From Geobacter sp. FeAm09 (GTDB lineage: Bacteria > Desulfobacterota > Desulfuromonadia > Geobacterales > Pseudopelobacteraceae): DNA of 64,000 nucleotides. The notes under the pieces are model-generated. The model did not search any database and was not told where the DNA came from. It was given only the letters and a program-made list of their open reading frames with translations. The stretch covers positions 3,094,001 to 3,158,000 of the forward strand of contig NZ_CP042466.1 in assembly GCF_008330225.1 (NCBI RefSeq), in the 5' to 3' direction. Both the position numbers and the translations under genes were made by a program. Shown piece by piece: positions 44,715 to 52,801 of the stretch (positions within the stretch are counted from its first letter, which is position 1; each line of letters begins with the position of its first letter).

Positions 44715-45922
44715 CGGAGCCCCTCGATGAATTCCACCAGGGCCGTCACCTCGTCGTCCGACAGGCCGGGGTCGGCGGGCATAACCGGCTGGAAGCCCTC
44801 CACCACGGCGGCCCCGGGCTGGCGGATCGATTCCCGCAGGTACCCCTCGTCGGCCGTGACCGTGCTCTTCGCCCGCCCCTTCAGCACCGTGACCCGGGCA
44901 CCGAACAGCCCCTTGAAGGTGGGGCCGACGCCGCGGCTGCCGTCCAGGGAGTGGCAGACCAGACACCCCTTTTCCTGGGCCAGCTTCCTGCCGTCGAGTT
45001 TGGGGGAAGCGATGCCGCCGCTGCGGAGGTAGCCGATGATCGCCTTGATCTCCCCTTCCTTGAGCACCCCGGCAAAGGGAGGCATGATCGGCTGGAAGCC
45101 CTTGACCACATCGGCGTTCGGTTCCAGCAGGGAGCGCCGCAGGTAGGCCTCGTCCACGGTGATCCGCCGCTCCCGGCCGTTGCTCATGACCGTCGTGCTC
45201 CGCCCCCAGATCCCCTTGAAGGTCGGCCCGATCCCCGGCCTGCCGTCCAGGGAATGGCACCCCAGGCAGCCGTGTTTTTCCAGGAGTTCATGGCCGGCGG
45301 GCTCCTCCCCGGCCGCCTTCCGCTCCAGCCAGGCTCCGAATTCCGCCTCGGGCAGCGCCTCCACGGTGGTGATCATGGCCGAATGGCCGGTGCCGCAGTA
45401 CTGGGAGCAGAACAGATCGTAGGAGCCGGGCCCGGTGGCCACGAACCAGGCGTGGTTCCTCATCCCCGGCACCACATCCCGTTTGACCCGGAAGGCGGGC
45501 AGGTAGAAGCCGTGGATCACGTCCCGGGAAACCAGCTCCACCCGCACCGGCCTGTTCACCGGCACGTACAGCTTGGCGCTGGTCTTGCCGTTGGGGTAGG
45601 CAAAGCTCCACGACCACATGCTGGCCGTGGCCGTCACCTCCATGGCCCCCGTGGGCACGTTGCGCAGCGCCAGGTAGCCCGCCCAGCCGTAGTAGAACAT
45701 GGCCAGCACCAGGAGGGTCGGGAGCACGCTCCAGACGATCTCCAGCCAGAGGTTGCCCGCGGCCCGGGAGGTCGGCTCCGGGGCCCGGGAGCGGTGGTAG
45801 CGGACCACAAAGAACACCATGGCCGCGGTGATGCCGACCAGGAGCACCAGAGAGGCCCCGAAGATGAACATGAAGACCGGGTCGATGGCGTCGGTCGTGG
45901 TTGTGAGATATGCGCTATTCAC
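44711..45922 (-). CDS. ctaC: Cytochrome c oxidase subunit II with two haem-c domains (caa3 type)
   Basis: The 403-residue protein has two membrane helices (about 16-40 and 62-85) and a CuA domain with ligands in IHGFYLP (His137) and CSQYCGTGHSAM (Cys172, Cys176, His180, Met183). Two tandem cytochrome c domains follow, with haem sites CLGCH (219-223) and CLVCH (320-324). Ordinary caa3 subunit II has one haem domain. The two domains are alike (TFKGIWG/TFKGLFG; KGFQPIMPP/EGFQPVMPA), so a duplication is evident. Confidence 0.94.
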   Translation of the reverse strand: MNSAYLTTTTDAIDPVFMFIFGASLVLLVGITAAMVFFVVRYHRSRAPEPTSRAAGNLWLEIVWSVLPTLLVLAMFYYGWAGYLALRNVPTGAMEVTATASMWSWSFAYPNGKTSAKLYVPVNRPVRVELVSRDVIHGFYLPAFRVKRDVVPGMRNHAWFVATGPGSYDLFCSQYCGTGHSAMITTVEALPEAEFGAWLERKAAGEEPAGHELLEKHGCLGCHSLDGRPGIGPTFKGIWGRSTTVMSNGRERRITVDEAYLRRSLLEPNADVVKGFQPIMPPFAGVLKEGEIKAIIGYLRSGGIASPKLDGRKLAQEKGCLVCHSLDGSRGVGPTFKGLFGARVTVLKGRAKSTVTADEGYLRESIRQPGAAVVEGFQPVMPADPGLSDDEVTALVEFIEGLR

Positions 45923-45931
45923 GGTAGCTCC

Positions 45932-46222
45932 TCAGCGGTAGAGCACGTCGAAGAAGGTAAGGCCGATGAAGATGGCCAGGATCGTCAGGGCCACGAACAA
46001 CAGCCAGCGCAAGAGCCGCCCTTCGTACTTCATGTGCATGAAGAATGCGATCACGAGCCCCGACTTGAGGCAGGCGATGGCAAGCGCCCCCGCCACCTTG
46101 TAGCCGCCCAGCTCGACGCGGGTGACAAGAACGGTCAGGGCGGTCAGAAGCAGCAGGGCCAGCCACACCAGCGTCAGTTTGCCGTAGCCTACGATATGAT
46201 GACCGCCTGTGTCGGATGTCAT
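45932..46222 (-). CDS. Cytochrome c oxidase subunit IV
   Basis: The 96-residue membrane protein has three hydrophobic helices (LVWLALLLLTALTVLVTR; VAGALAIACLKSGLVIAFFM; LLFVALTILAIFIGLTFF) with the conserved Lys in CLKSGLVIAFFMHMKYE. This matches the CyoD/CtaF-type subunit IV. It lies between subunits III and II with 8-10 nt gaps. Confidence 0.9.
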   Translation of the reverse strand: MTSDTGGHHIVGYGKLTLVWLALLLLTALTVLVTRVELGGYKVAGALAIACLKSGLVIAFFMHMKYEGRLLRWLLFVALTILAIFIGLTFFDVLYR

Positions 46223-46230
46223 GGGGGCTC

Positions 46231-46827
46231 CTAAAGAATCAGGTAGTACAGCGGGAAGATGAAGATCCAGATCAGGTCCACCAGGTGCCAGTAGAGGGCG
46301 CTGTTCTCCAAAAGGACGTAATCCCCGCCATGGACGGCGCCCCGTTTCACCCGGCACCCCACCCAGGCCAGCAGCGTGGCGCCGATCAGCACGTGCAGGC
46401 CGTGGATGCCGGTGGTCATGAAGTACAGGCTGAAGAACACCGACTCCCCCGGAGGGGCGGCGGCAAGGTGGGGGGAGTTGGGATAGATGCCGTGCCGGAT
46501 CTTGGCGCTCCACTCCACGTACTTGATCGACATGAAGATGGCCGCGCAGAGGATCGTCCCCCCCAGCAGCCACAGGGCATGGCGCCGCTCGTCCCGCTGC
46601 ACGGCGGTGACCGCCATGGCCACCAGCAGGCTGCTGGTCAGGAGGACGACGGTGTTGACCGTGCCGAAGACCATGTCCAACTGGCGGCCGGCCGCGGAAA
46701 ACTCGTGGGGGTAGCGGGAGAGATAGGCGGAATAGAGCAGGAACAGGCCGCCGAACAGGAGCAGTTCGGTGAACAGGAACAGCCACATGCCCAGCTTGGC
46801 CCCGTTGTCGTCCTTGTGGTGGCTCAT
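46231..46827 (-). CDS. ctaE: Cytochrome c oxidase subunit III
   Basis: The 198-residue protein has five membrane helices and typical motifs: KLGMWLFLFTELLLFGGLF, SIKYVEWSAKI, YFMTTGIHGLHVLIG and WHLVDLIWIFIFPLYYL. Its ATG overlaps the last codons of subunit I if the frame of that gene is corrected, which supports the correction. Confidence 0.95.
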   Translation of the reverse strand: MSHHKDDNGAKLGMWLFLFTELLLFGGLFLLYSAYLSRYPHEFSAAGRQLDMVFGTVNTVVLLTSSLLVAMAVTAVQRDERRHALWLLGGTILCAAIFMSIKYVEWSAKIRHGIYPNSPHLAAAPPGESVFFSLYFMTTGIHGLHVLIGATLLAWVGCRVKRGAVHGGDYVLLENSALYWHLVDLIWIFIFPLYYLIL

Positions 46828-48439
46828 GGGATACCGGTCCCCCTGAAGTCGTAGGGGCCGTGGGTGACGACCGGCTCCCGGGTGAAGTTTTCCGTGGGGG
46901 GGGCGTGGGGGTCGTCCACTCCAGGGTTGCCCCGCCCCAGGGGTTGCCCGTGAACGGCTCCCCGCGGAACAGGCCGCGGAACAGGTTCACCAGCATGAGG
47001 ACCAGGCCGGCGGCCAGGACCCAGCTGCCCACGGTGGCCACCAGGTTGAGCGTGGCGAACTCGGGCAGGTAGTCGTAGTAGCGCCGCGGCATCCCCTGCA
47101 TGCCAAGCACCTGCATGGTGAAGTACATGACGTTGAATCCGACGAACATGAACGCCCAGGCCACGATGGCCGGCCGCTCGGCGTAGCGGCGGCCGTAGAA
47201 CTTGGGCAGCCAGTAGTGCATGGCGGCGAAGAAGGCGAAGCCGGCGCCGCCGAAGATCACGTAGTGGAAATGCCCCACCACGAAATGGGTGTCGTGCACG
47301 TGGATATCGGTGGCGGCCGCCCCCAGGATCAGGCCGCTCAGACCGCCGATGGAAAAGAGCAGGATGAAGGAAAGGGCGAACAGCATGGGCGCGTCCAGGG
47401 AGATGGAGCCCCGGTAGAGGGTGGACACCCAGTTGAACACCTTGATGGCGGAGGGGATGGCCACGATGAAGGTCAAAAACGAGAAGACCAGGATGGCGGT
47501 GTCGCTCATGCCGCTGGTGAACATGTGGTGCCCCCAGACCAGGGAGCCGAAGGCGGCGATGGCGATGCTGGAAAAGGCGATCATCTTGTAGCCGAAGATC
47601 GGTTTGCGGGAGAAGACCGGGATCACGTCCGAGATCACCCCCATGGCGGGCAGGATCATGATGTAGACCGCCGGGTGGGAGTAGATCCAGAACAGGTGCT
47701 GGTACATGAGCGGGTCCCCCCCCCGGCCGGGATCGAACAGGCCGGTGGCCAGGAGCCGCTCGGCCATGACCAGCACCAGGGTGATGGCCAGGATCGGCGT
47801 GGCCAGGAGCTGCACCCAGGCGGTGGCGTACAGGGACCAGACGAACAGGGGGAGCCTCCCCCAGGTCATCCCCTCGGCCCGCAGGCGGTGGATGGTGGTG
47901 ATGAAGTTGAGGCCGGTCAGGATCGACGAGAAGCCGACCACGAAGACCCCGAACACCGCCAGGGAGACGTTGGTGCCGGTGCGGGAGCTGAAGGGGACGT
48001 AGAAGGTCCATCCGGTGTCGGGCGGGCCGCCGCCGGTGAAGAGCGAGGCGATGATGATCACGGCGCCGATCATGTAGAGCCACCAGGAGAACAGGTTCAG
48101 GCGGGGGAACGCCACGTCGCGGGCGCCGATCTGGATCGGCATGACCAGGTTGCCGAAGGAACCTTGAAAACCGGGGATGATGAAGAGGAAGATCATCACC
48201 ACGCCGTGCACGGTAAAGAGGGCGTTGTAGGCCTGGGGCCCCATGATGGTGCGCCCCGGCGCCATCAGTTCGATCCTGATCAGGAGCCCCAGGAGGACCC
48301 CCACCAGGAAGAAACCGAAGGTGGCGTAAAAATAGAGCAGCCCGATCCGTTTGTGGTCGGTGGAGAATATCCAGGCAGCGAGGCCGGTCTTGCCGGTATC
48401 GTTCCAGAAACTTGGCTGCGTTGGCTGAGCGGTGGTCAT
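46824..48439 (-). CDS. ctaD: Cytochrome c oxidase subunit I, with a frameshift near the 3' end
   Basis: The roughly 538-residue protein is the haem-copper core. Haem and CuB ligands are visible in LFTVHGVVMIFLF, WIYSHPAVYIMILPAMG, WGHHMFTSGMSDT and HDTHFVVGHFHYV. The frame runs through LEWTTPTPPP, then changes frame in an 8-base C run (46896-46903). The natural end, TENFTREPVVTHGPYDF and so on to 46824, lies one base out of frame. One more C would join them and make a stop that overlaps subunit III. ATG 48439 follows GGGAGG. The loss of frame affects only the last 25 residues. Confidence 0.92.
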
Positions 48440-48549
48440 CAAACCTCCCGGTAAGAGCAACGTTCGAGAAGAACGGCCAAATCACGAATGGTTACAGGGA
48501 TGAACAGGATAAAAGCCGAAAAGAAACAGGCAGTTCGACCTGCGTCCGA

Positions 48550-49431
48550 CTAATCCCGCCCACCCGCATCGGCTTGCGTACCTGTCTTTCTCCGCTTCTT
48601 CCCGCCCAGCAGCAAAAAGGCCAGGAAGCCCCCGGCGCAGAGGATGACCACCGTGGCGCTCACCCGCAGCAGATTGAAGACATAGGTCTTGCCGACGGAA
48701 TCGAAGCTGAAGCAGAATTCCATGACTTTGCGGATGGATGCCCCCGCCTTGCCCTGCCGCGCCTCGAGCAGGGCCAGGGAGACATCCTTGGCCAGGAACG
48801 TGGTGCCGTACAGGTACCGGACGATGGTGCCGTCCCCGGCGACCACCAGCGTCGTCACCGGGTGGATGAAGTCCCGCCCCCGGCGCTGGAAACGATACCC
48901 GGCGGCATCGGTCACGCGCCGGATGTTTGCGGTATCGCCGGTGAGAAAACGCCAGCCGGCCTCGGGAAAGGGGACCTTCATGGCGGTCAGGTACATGCGC
49001 TTGTAGCGGGCGGCCAGTTGCGGGGTTTCGCTCTCGTCGAAGCTGACCGAGATGACCCGGTACTCGGTCGCCGGCCGGTTCTTCAGGGTCGGCAGGACCC
49101 GCGCCAGCCCCCCCTGCAGGTAATTGCACACATTGGCGCAGCCGTAGTACACCGGGACAATGATGGTCGGCCCGGTGATCAGCTCTCCCAGGCGGACCTG
49201 CCTGCCGGTCTCGTCGCGAAAGGTCGCATCCAGGGGGATCTTGGCGCCCAGGCGTTCATCGACCCCCACCACCGGTCCCTCGTCCCGGGGGAAGGGATCG
49301 GCGCGCCGCTCCTGCTGCGGGGCCTCCTCGACATGGGCGACGGCACGGCAAGGGGAGAACATGAGCGCTGCAAGCAGTATCGCCGCCCCGCAGCGCGTTA
49401 TCCGAGCCATTGTACCGTTCAGCCATGCCAT
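48550..49431 (-). CDS. SCO1/SenC family copper chaperone
   Basis: The 293-residue protein has a signal anchor (about residues 12-33), a thioredoxin-like fold with the copper motif YYGCANVC (CxxxC) and the distal His in DFIHPVTTL. A C-terminal membrane helix follows (about 258-278, VSATVVILCAGGFLAFLLLGG) with a Lys/Arg tail. SCO proteins load CuA of subunit II. It is the first gene of the oxidase cluster. GGGAG precedes ATG 49431. Confidence 0.9.
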   Translation of the reverse strand: MAWLNGTMARITRCGAAILLAALMFSPCRAVAHVEEAPQQERRADPFPRDEGPVVGVDERLGAKIPLDATFRDETGRQVRLGELITGPTIIVPVYYGCANVCNYLQGGLARVLPTLKNRPATEYRVISVSFDESETPQLAARYKRMYLTAMKVPFPEAGWRFLTGDTANIRRVTDAAGYRFQRRGRDFIHPVTTLVVAGDGTIVRYLYGTTFLAKDVSLALLEARQGKAGASIRKVMEFCFSFDSVGKTYVFNLLRVSATVVILCAGGFLAFLLLGGKKRRKTGTQADAGGRD

Positions 49432-49448
49432 AGCGTTGCTCCCATTAT

Positions 49449-49624
49449 CCTGAATCCGTGACGCCGGAATGGCGTAGTGTCCGGAAGAGCCGGGGCCCGC
49501 ACGTCGCCGTGTCGTAACAATTCACTCACCAGGCCCGTACCCCGACTGCTTGTCGCAAACTCTTCAAGCGCAGGGGCTGAGGCCTGCCGGACCAGCGAAG
49601 GCATGGAGGCGTCACGGATTCAGG
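49449..49624. repeat. MITE-like 176-bp element, copy 2
   Basis: It begins CCTGAATCCGTGACGCC and ends GGCGTCACGGATTCAGG, the same terminal inverted repeats as 25306-25480. Flanks ATTAT and ATTGT may be a decayed target duplication. The central third differs between copies. It sits between SCO and folD without touching either gene. Confidence 0.85.
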
Positions 49625-49658
49625 ATTGTCTCTGCCGCTATGACGGAAGCTGCCGGCT

Positions 49659-50531
49659 TCAGGTCAGATTGAAATTGTTTTCGTAGGCCATCAGGGTGTT
49701 GATCATGAGGGCCGCCACGGTCATGCGGCCGACGCCGCCCGGCACCGGGGTGATCCAGGAGCATTTCGGGGCGACCGCGGCGAAATCCACATCCCCCACC
49801 AGCTTGCCGTCCGCCAGGCGGTTGATGCCCACATCGATCAGCACCACCCCCTCCTTGACCATGTCCTCGCCGATGAAACCGGGGATGCCCACCGCCACGA
49901 TCACGATGTCGGCCCGGCGCGTCTCGTCCAGCAGGAGCGGCCGTGGGGTCTCGATGTGGGTCAGGGTGACGGTGGCGTTGCCGATGTCGAAGTCATTGGC
50001 CAGCATGATGGAGATCGGCTTGCCGACGATGTTCGAGCGGCCGATGACCACGCAGTGCTTTCCCCTGACCGGTATGTCGTAGAACTGCAGCAGCTTGCAG
50101 ATGCCGTAGGCGGTCGCCGGGCGGAAGGCCTTCTGGCCGAGGGCCATGCGGCCGAAATTGGTGGGGTGGAAACCGTCGATGTCCTTTTCCGGGGCGATGG
50201 CGTTGATGACGTTCTGCTCGTTGATATGGGACGGCAGCGGCAGCTGGACGATCACGCCGTCCGTACCCGGGTCGTTGTTGATGGCGCCGATCTTCGCCAG
50301 GAGTTCCTGTTCCGTGACCGTTTCCGGCAGGCGGATCAGGTTCCCCTCGAAACCGGCCCTGCCGCAGGAGGCGATCTTGGATTTGACATAGGATTCGCTG
50401 GGGGCGTGCGTGCCGACCAGGATGATGGTCATATGCGGCTTGCGCAGGCCGGAATCGAGATAGCCGGCGACCTTTCGGGAAATATCGGCCACCAGGCTCT
50501 CAGCGCACTTCTTACCGTCCAGCAGTTCCAT
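49659..50531 (-). CDS. folD: Bifunctional methylenetetrahydrofolate dehydrogenase/cyclohydrolase
   Basis: The 290-residue enzyme interconverts methylene-, methenyl- and formyl-THF. Motifs include [17 protein letters not shown] (catalytic Tyr-Lys pair), [30 protein letters not shown] (NADP site) and [20 protein letters not shown]. It is complete and of usual length. It appears monocistronic. Confidence 0.97.
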   Translation of the reverse strand: MELLDGKKCAESLVADISRKVAGYLDSGLRKPHMTIILVGTHAPSESYVKSKIASCGRAGFEGNLIRLPETVTEQELLAKIGAINNDPGTDGVIVQLPLPSHINEQNVINAIAPEKDIDGFHPTNFGRMALGQKAFRPATAYGICKLLQFYDIPVRGKHCVVIGRSNIVGKPISIMLANDFDIGNATVTLTHIETPRPLLLDETRRADIVIVAVGIPGFIGEDMVKEGVVLIDVGINRLADGKLVGDVDFAAVAPKCSWITPVPGGVGRMTVAALMINTLMAYENNFNLT

Positions 50532-50669
50532 GGTTTATACGGCTCCTCGTTTCAGAATGTCCCTACGCCCCGCTTCCATCGGAGAAACCGGGCACCTTGA
50601 AGTAGTACCACAAATCGGCGGGAGCCGCAACCAAGGGGCGCCATTTGGTCGCCCGGCCACCGCCGGGAC

Positions 50670-51845
50670 CTATTCGGCTACCATCATGAGGCGGTCGCGC
50701 CCGCCGGCCTTGGCGGCGAACAAGGCGTCATCCACCTTCTTCAGGCATTCGTCGATGCTCATCCCCGGCCTGAACGCGCCGAGCCCCACGCTCATGGTCG
50801 TCGTGATCTTCCGTCCCTCCCACGGCACGGCCGTTTTCCGCATATTGACCAGGAGTTTCTCCGCCACCGTCCGGGCCTTGGGCAGGTCGGTCTCCGGGAG
50901 GATGACCAGAAACTCCTCCCCTCCCCAGCGCCCGCAGAAATCCCCGGCGCGGACATGGGTGCGCAGGACCTCGGCGATGGCCCTGAGTACGCGGTCGCCG
51001 GCCATGTGCCCGTAGCCGTCGTTGATGGCCTTGAAATGGTCCAGGTCGCAGAGCAGGATGGAAAAGTGTTTGTGGTACCTCTCGGAACGGCTCTTTTCCG
51101 ACTCCAGCCGGGCCATGATCTCCCAGCGGTTGGCAAGGCCGGTGAGGAGGTCGGTCCGGGCCGAGAATTCCAGCCGGGCATTGAGCTCCATGAGCTGGGA
51201 CTGGTAGCCGTCGCTGATGGAAACGATCTTGTTGAAGCGCCGCACGAGCTTGGCATGCCTGCCCACGACCCGCTCCAGTTCGGACGTGAGCGGGTTGCCG
51301 GCGGCGGCGCTCTCCTGGAGCAGGGTGCGCAGCTCCTTGAGCGTCTCGTCCTCGGCCGGCTTCCGGGCGGCCGGCGCGGCAGGCCCGGCGGACGGCTCCG
51401 CAGACGCCGGCAGGTCCGGGAACTTCTCCTTGTGCTGCCACGCCCCCAGCTGCCGGGTGGTGGACTTGATGCACTCGGGGCAGATCCCGTGGCTGAACAT
51501 GATCTCCGCATGGGTGCCGAAATAGGTTTCCAGGCGCTGCCAATAGTCGTTGTCGGTACGGATGTTCTTGCAATAGATGCAGAGCGGCAGGGCGACGTCC
51601 TTGAGCTGGCGGTACTTGTAGGTGGTGTCCTCGATCTGCTTCATCATCTCCCGGAGCTGCATCTGGTAGGTGTCGCTGATGACCAGCGTCTTGTTCAGCT
51701 TGCGCAGGAGCGCGCGGTAGCCCTCGGCAAGGGCGCCGTACTCGGCCATCAGGTCCGGTGGCGGGGAGGAGGACTCGGCAAGGATGCGGCCGGCCCGCTC
51801 CAGGGTGGGGTCCGTCGCCGCTATTTTCGTTTTTTTGCGGGCCAT
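50670..51845 (-). CDS. siaD: SiaD-like diguanylate cyclase with an internal zinc-finger-like segment
   Basis: The 391-residue cytoplasmic protein has a predicted coiled coil, a Cys-rich region (about residues 85-130, LCIYCKNIRTDNDYWQRLE, then SHGICPEC), a second coiled coil and a GGDEF domain (about 230-388). GRWGGEEF is intact and RAGD five residues upstream is an inhibitory I-site. It follows siaC by 9 nt. In Pseudomonas SiaC activates SiaD directly. The zinc-finger-like insert may be a lineage-specific control point. Confidence 0.85.
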   Translation of the reverse strand: MARKKTKIAATDPTLERAGRILAESSSPPPDLMAEYGALAEGYRALLRKLNKTLVISDTYQMQLREMMKQIEDTTYKYRQLKDVALPLCIYCKNIRTDNDYWQRLETYFGTHAEIMFSHGICPECIKSTTRQLGAWQHKEKFPDLPASAEPSAGPAAPAARKPAEDETLKELRTLLQESAAAGNPLTSELERVVGRHAKLVRRFNKIVSISDGYQSQLMELNARLEFSARTDLLTGLANRWEIMARLESEKSRSERYHKHFSILLCDLDHFKAINDGYGHMAGDRVLRAIAEVLRTHVRAGDFCGRWGGEEFLVILPETDLPKARTVAEKLLVNMRKTAVPWEGRKITTTMSVGLGAFRPGMSIDECLKKVDDALFAAKAGGRDRLMMVAE

Positions 51846-51854
51846 GGCGCCTCC

Positions 51855-52232
51855 CTATTCGGTGGCGGCAACAATGGAAAACGGCAGCGTAACCTCTTCC
51901 TGGAACTCTTCGGCCAAATCGAGGGAACGGGGATTCTCCGTATCGTAGCGCCAGACGATGTCCACCTTGGCCCCCCTGGCATGGGCGTCCTCCAGGAGGT
52001 CGAGCAGGTCGAGCACGCACTTGGTGCTGCTGCTGTTCATATAGCTGATGTCGATGTCGAGATGAAGCTCGTCCGCACCGGCGAGGTACTCCTTCACCCA
52101 GTCGAAAACCGGGGCATAGAAGCCGAAGGAGTTCTCGGGGTAGGACTCCCCCGAGATGCGCATCTTCCGCTCGGCAAGGTCGAACCGGATCAGCGGCGTG
52201 GATGATGACTGCGGCATATCAAGCATATTCAT
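51855..52232 (-). CDS. siaC: SiaC family regulator (DUF1987)
   Basis: The 125-residue protein matches DUF1987/SiaC: FDLAERKMRISGESYPENS, LHLDIDISYMNSSSTKCVLD and WRYDTENPRSLDLAEEFQEE. The phosphorylatable residue of the family lies in the YMNSSSTK motif. When unphosphorylated, SiaC binds and activates the diguanylate cyclase; SiaB phosphorylates it and SiaA dephosphorylates it. The gene order here is siaA-siaB-siaC-siaD. Confidence 0.9.
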   Translation of the reverse strand: MNMLDMPQSSSTPLIRFDLAERKMRISGESYPENSFGFYAPVFDWVKEYLAGADELHLDIDISYMNSSSTKCVLDLLDLLEDAHARGAKVDIVWRYDTENPRSLDLAEEFQEEVTLPFSIVAATE

Positions 52233-52243
52233 TCTGTTTCCCC

Positions 52244-52774
52244 CTACACCTGCGCGGTCAGCGTAAAAAAGGCATACTGCCCGTCAATGTCCCGTATGGA
52301 ATATTCCAGCTTGGCGACGGCCCGCTTGGCGATTTCCATCAGCCCGATCCCCGCCCCCAACGCCCCCGGCGGCACCTCGTTGCGCAACTGCTGCCGGATC
52401 CGTTTTTTCAGCTCGTCGCGCTCATAGCCGTTGACGGCGTCGATCCGCGCGCTGAGTTCGGCAATGTCCGCCGTCTTGATCAGGTTGCCGGAGGTCACGG
52501 CGTAGCTCTCGCCCCGCTTGGCGATGATGATGGTGGCCGAGGCGGTGTCTCCGCTGTTGATCTCCCGCGAAACCAGATAGTTGCGGGCGTTCTGGGTCAT
52601 CTCGATGTAGACGGCGAACACGTCCTGCACCGCCATGCGGGCGATGTTCTCCGCCGCCAGGTGGTTCCTGATGGCGGTGCCGATCTCCTCGATGATGCTG
52701 TGGGAAAACGGCCCGTTGAAACACATCATGATGCCTTCCTGGGAAAATTCCTCTCTGAGCTTAAAGAGGTCCAT
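52244..52774 (-). CDS. siaB: SiaB family protein kinase
   Basis: The 176-residue protein matches the SiaB/DUF6272 family, a GHKL-like kinase. It shows MMCFNGPFSHSIIEEIGTAI, FAVYIEMTQNARNYLVSR with the Asn of the ATP site, and GALGAGIGLMEIAKRA. It phosphorylates SiaC. It starts 27 nt after siaA and is co-transcribed with it. Confidence 0.88.
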   Translation of the reverse strand: MDLFKLREEFSQEGIMMCFNGPFSHSIIEEIGTAIRNHLAAENIARMAVQDVFAVYIEMTQNARNYLVSREINSGDTASATIIIAKRGESYAVTSGNLIKTADIAELSARIDAVNGYERDELKKRIRQQLRNEVPPGALGAGIGLMEIAKRAVAKLEYSIRDIDGQYAFFTLTAQV

Positions 52775-52801
52775 CGTTGCCTCCTTGCCTGAAATGGCCG
52801 A

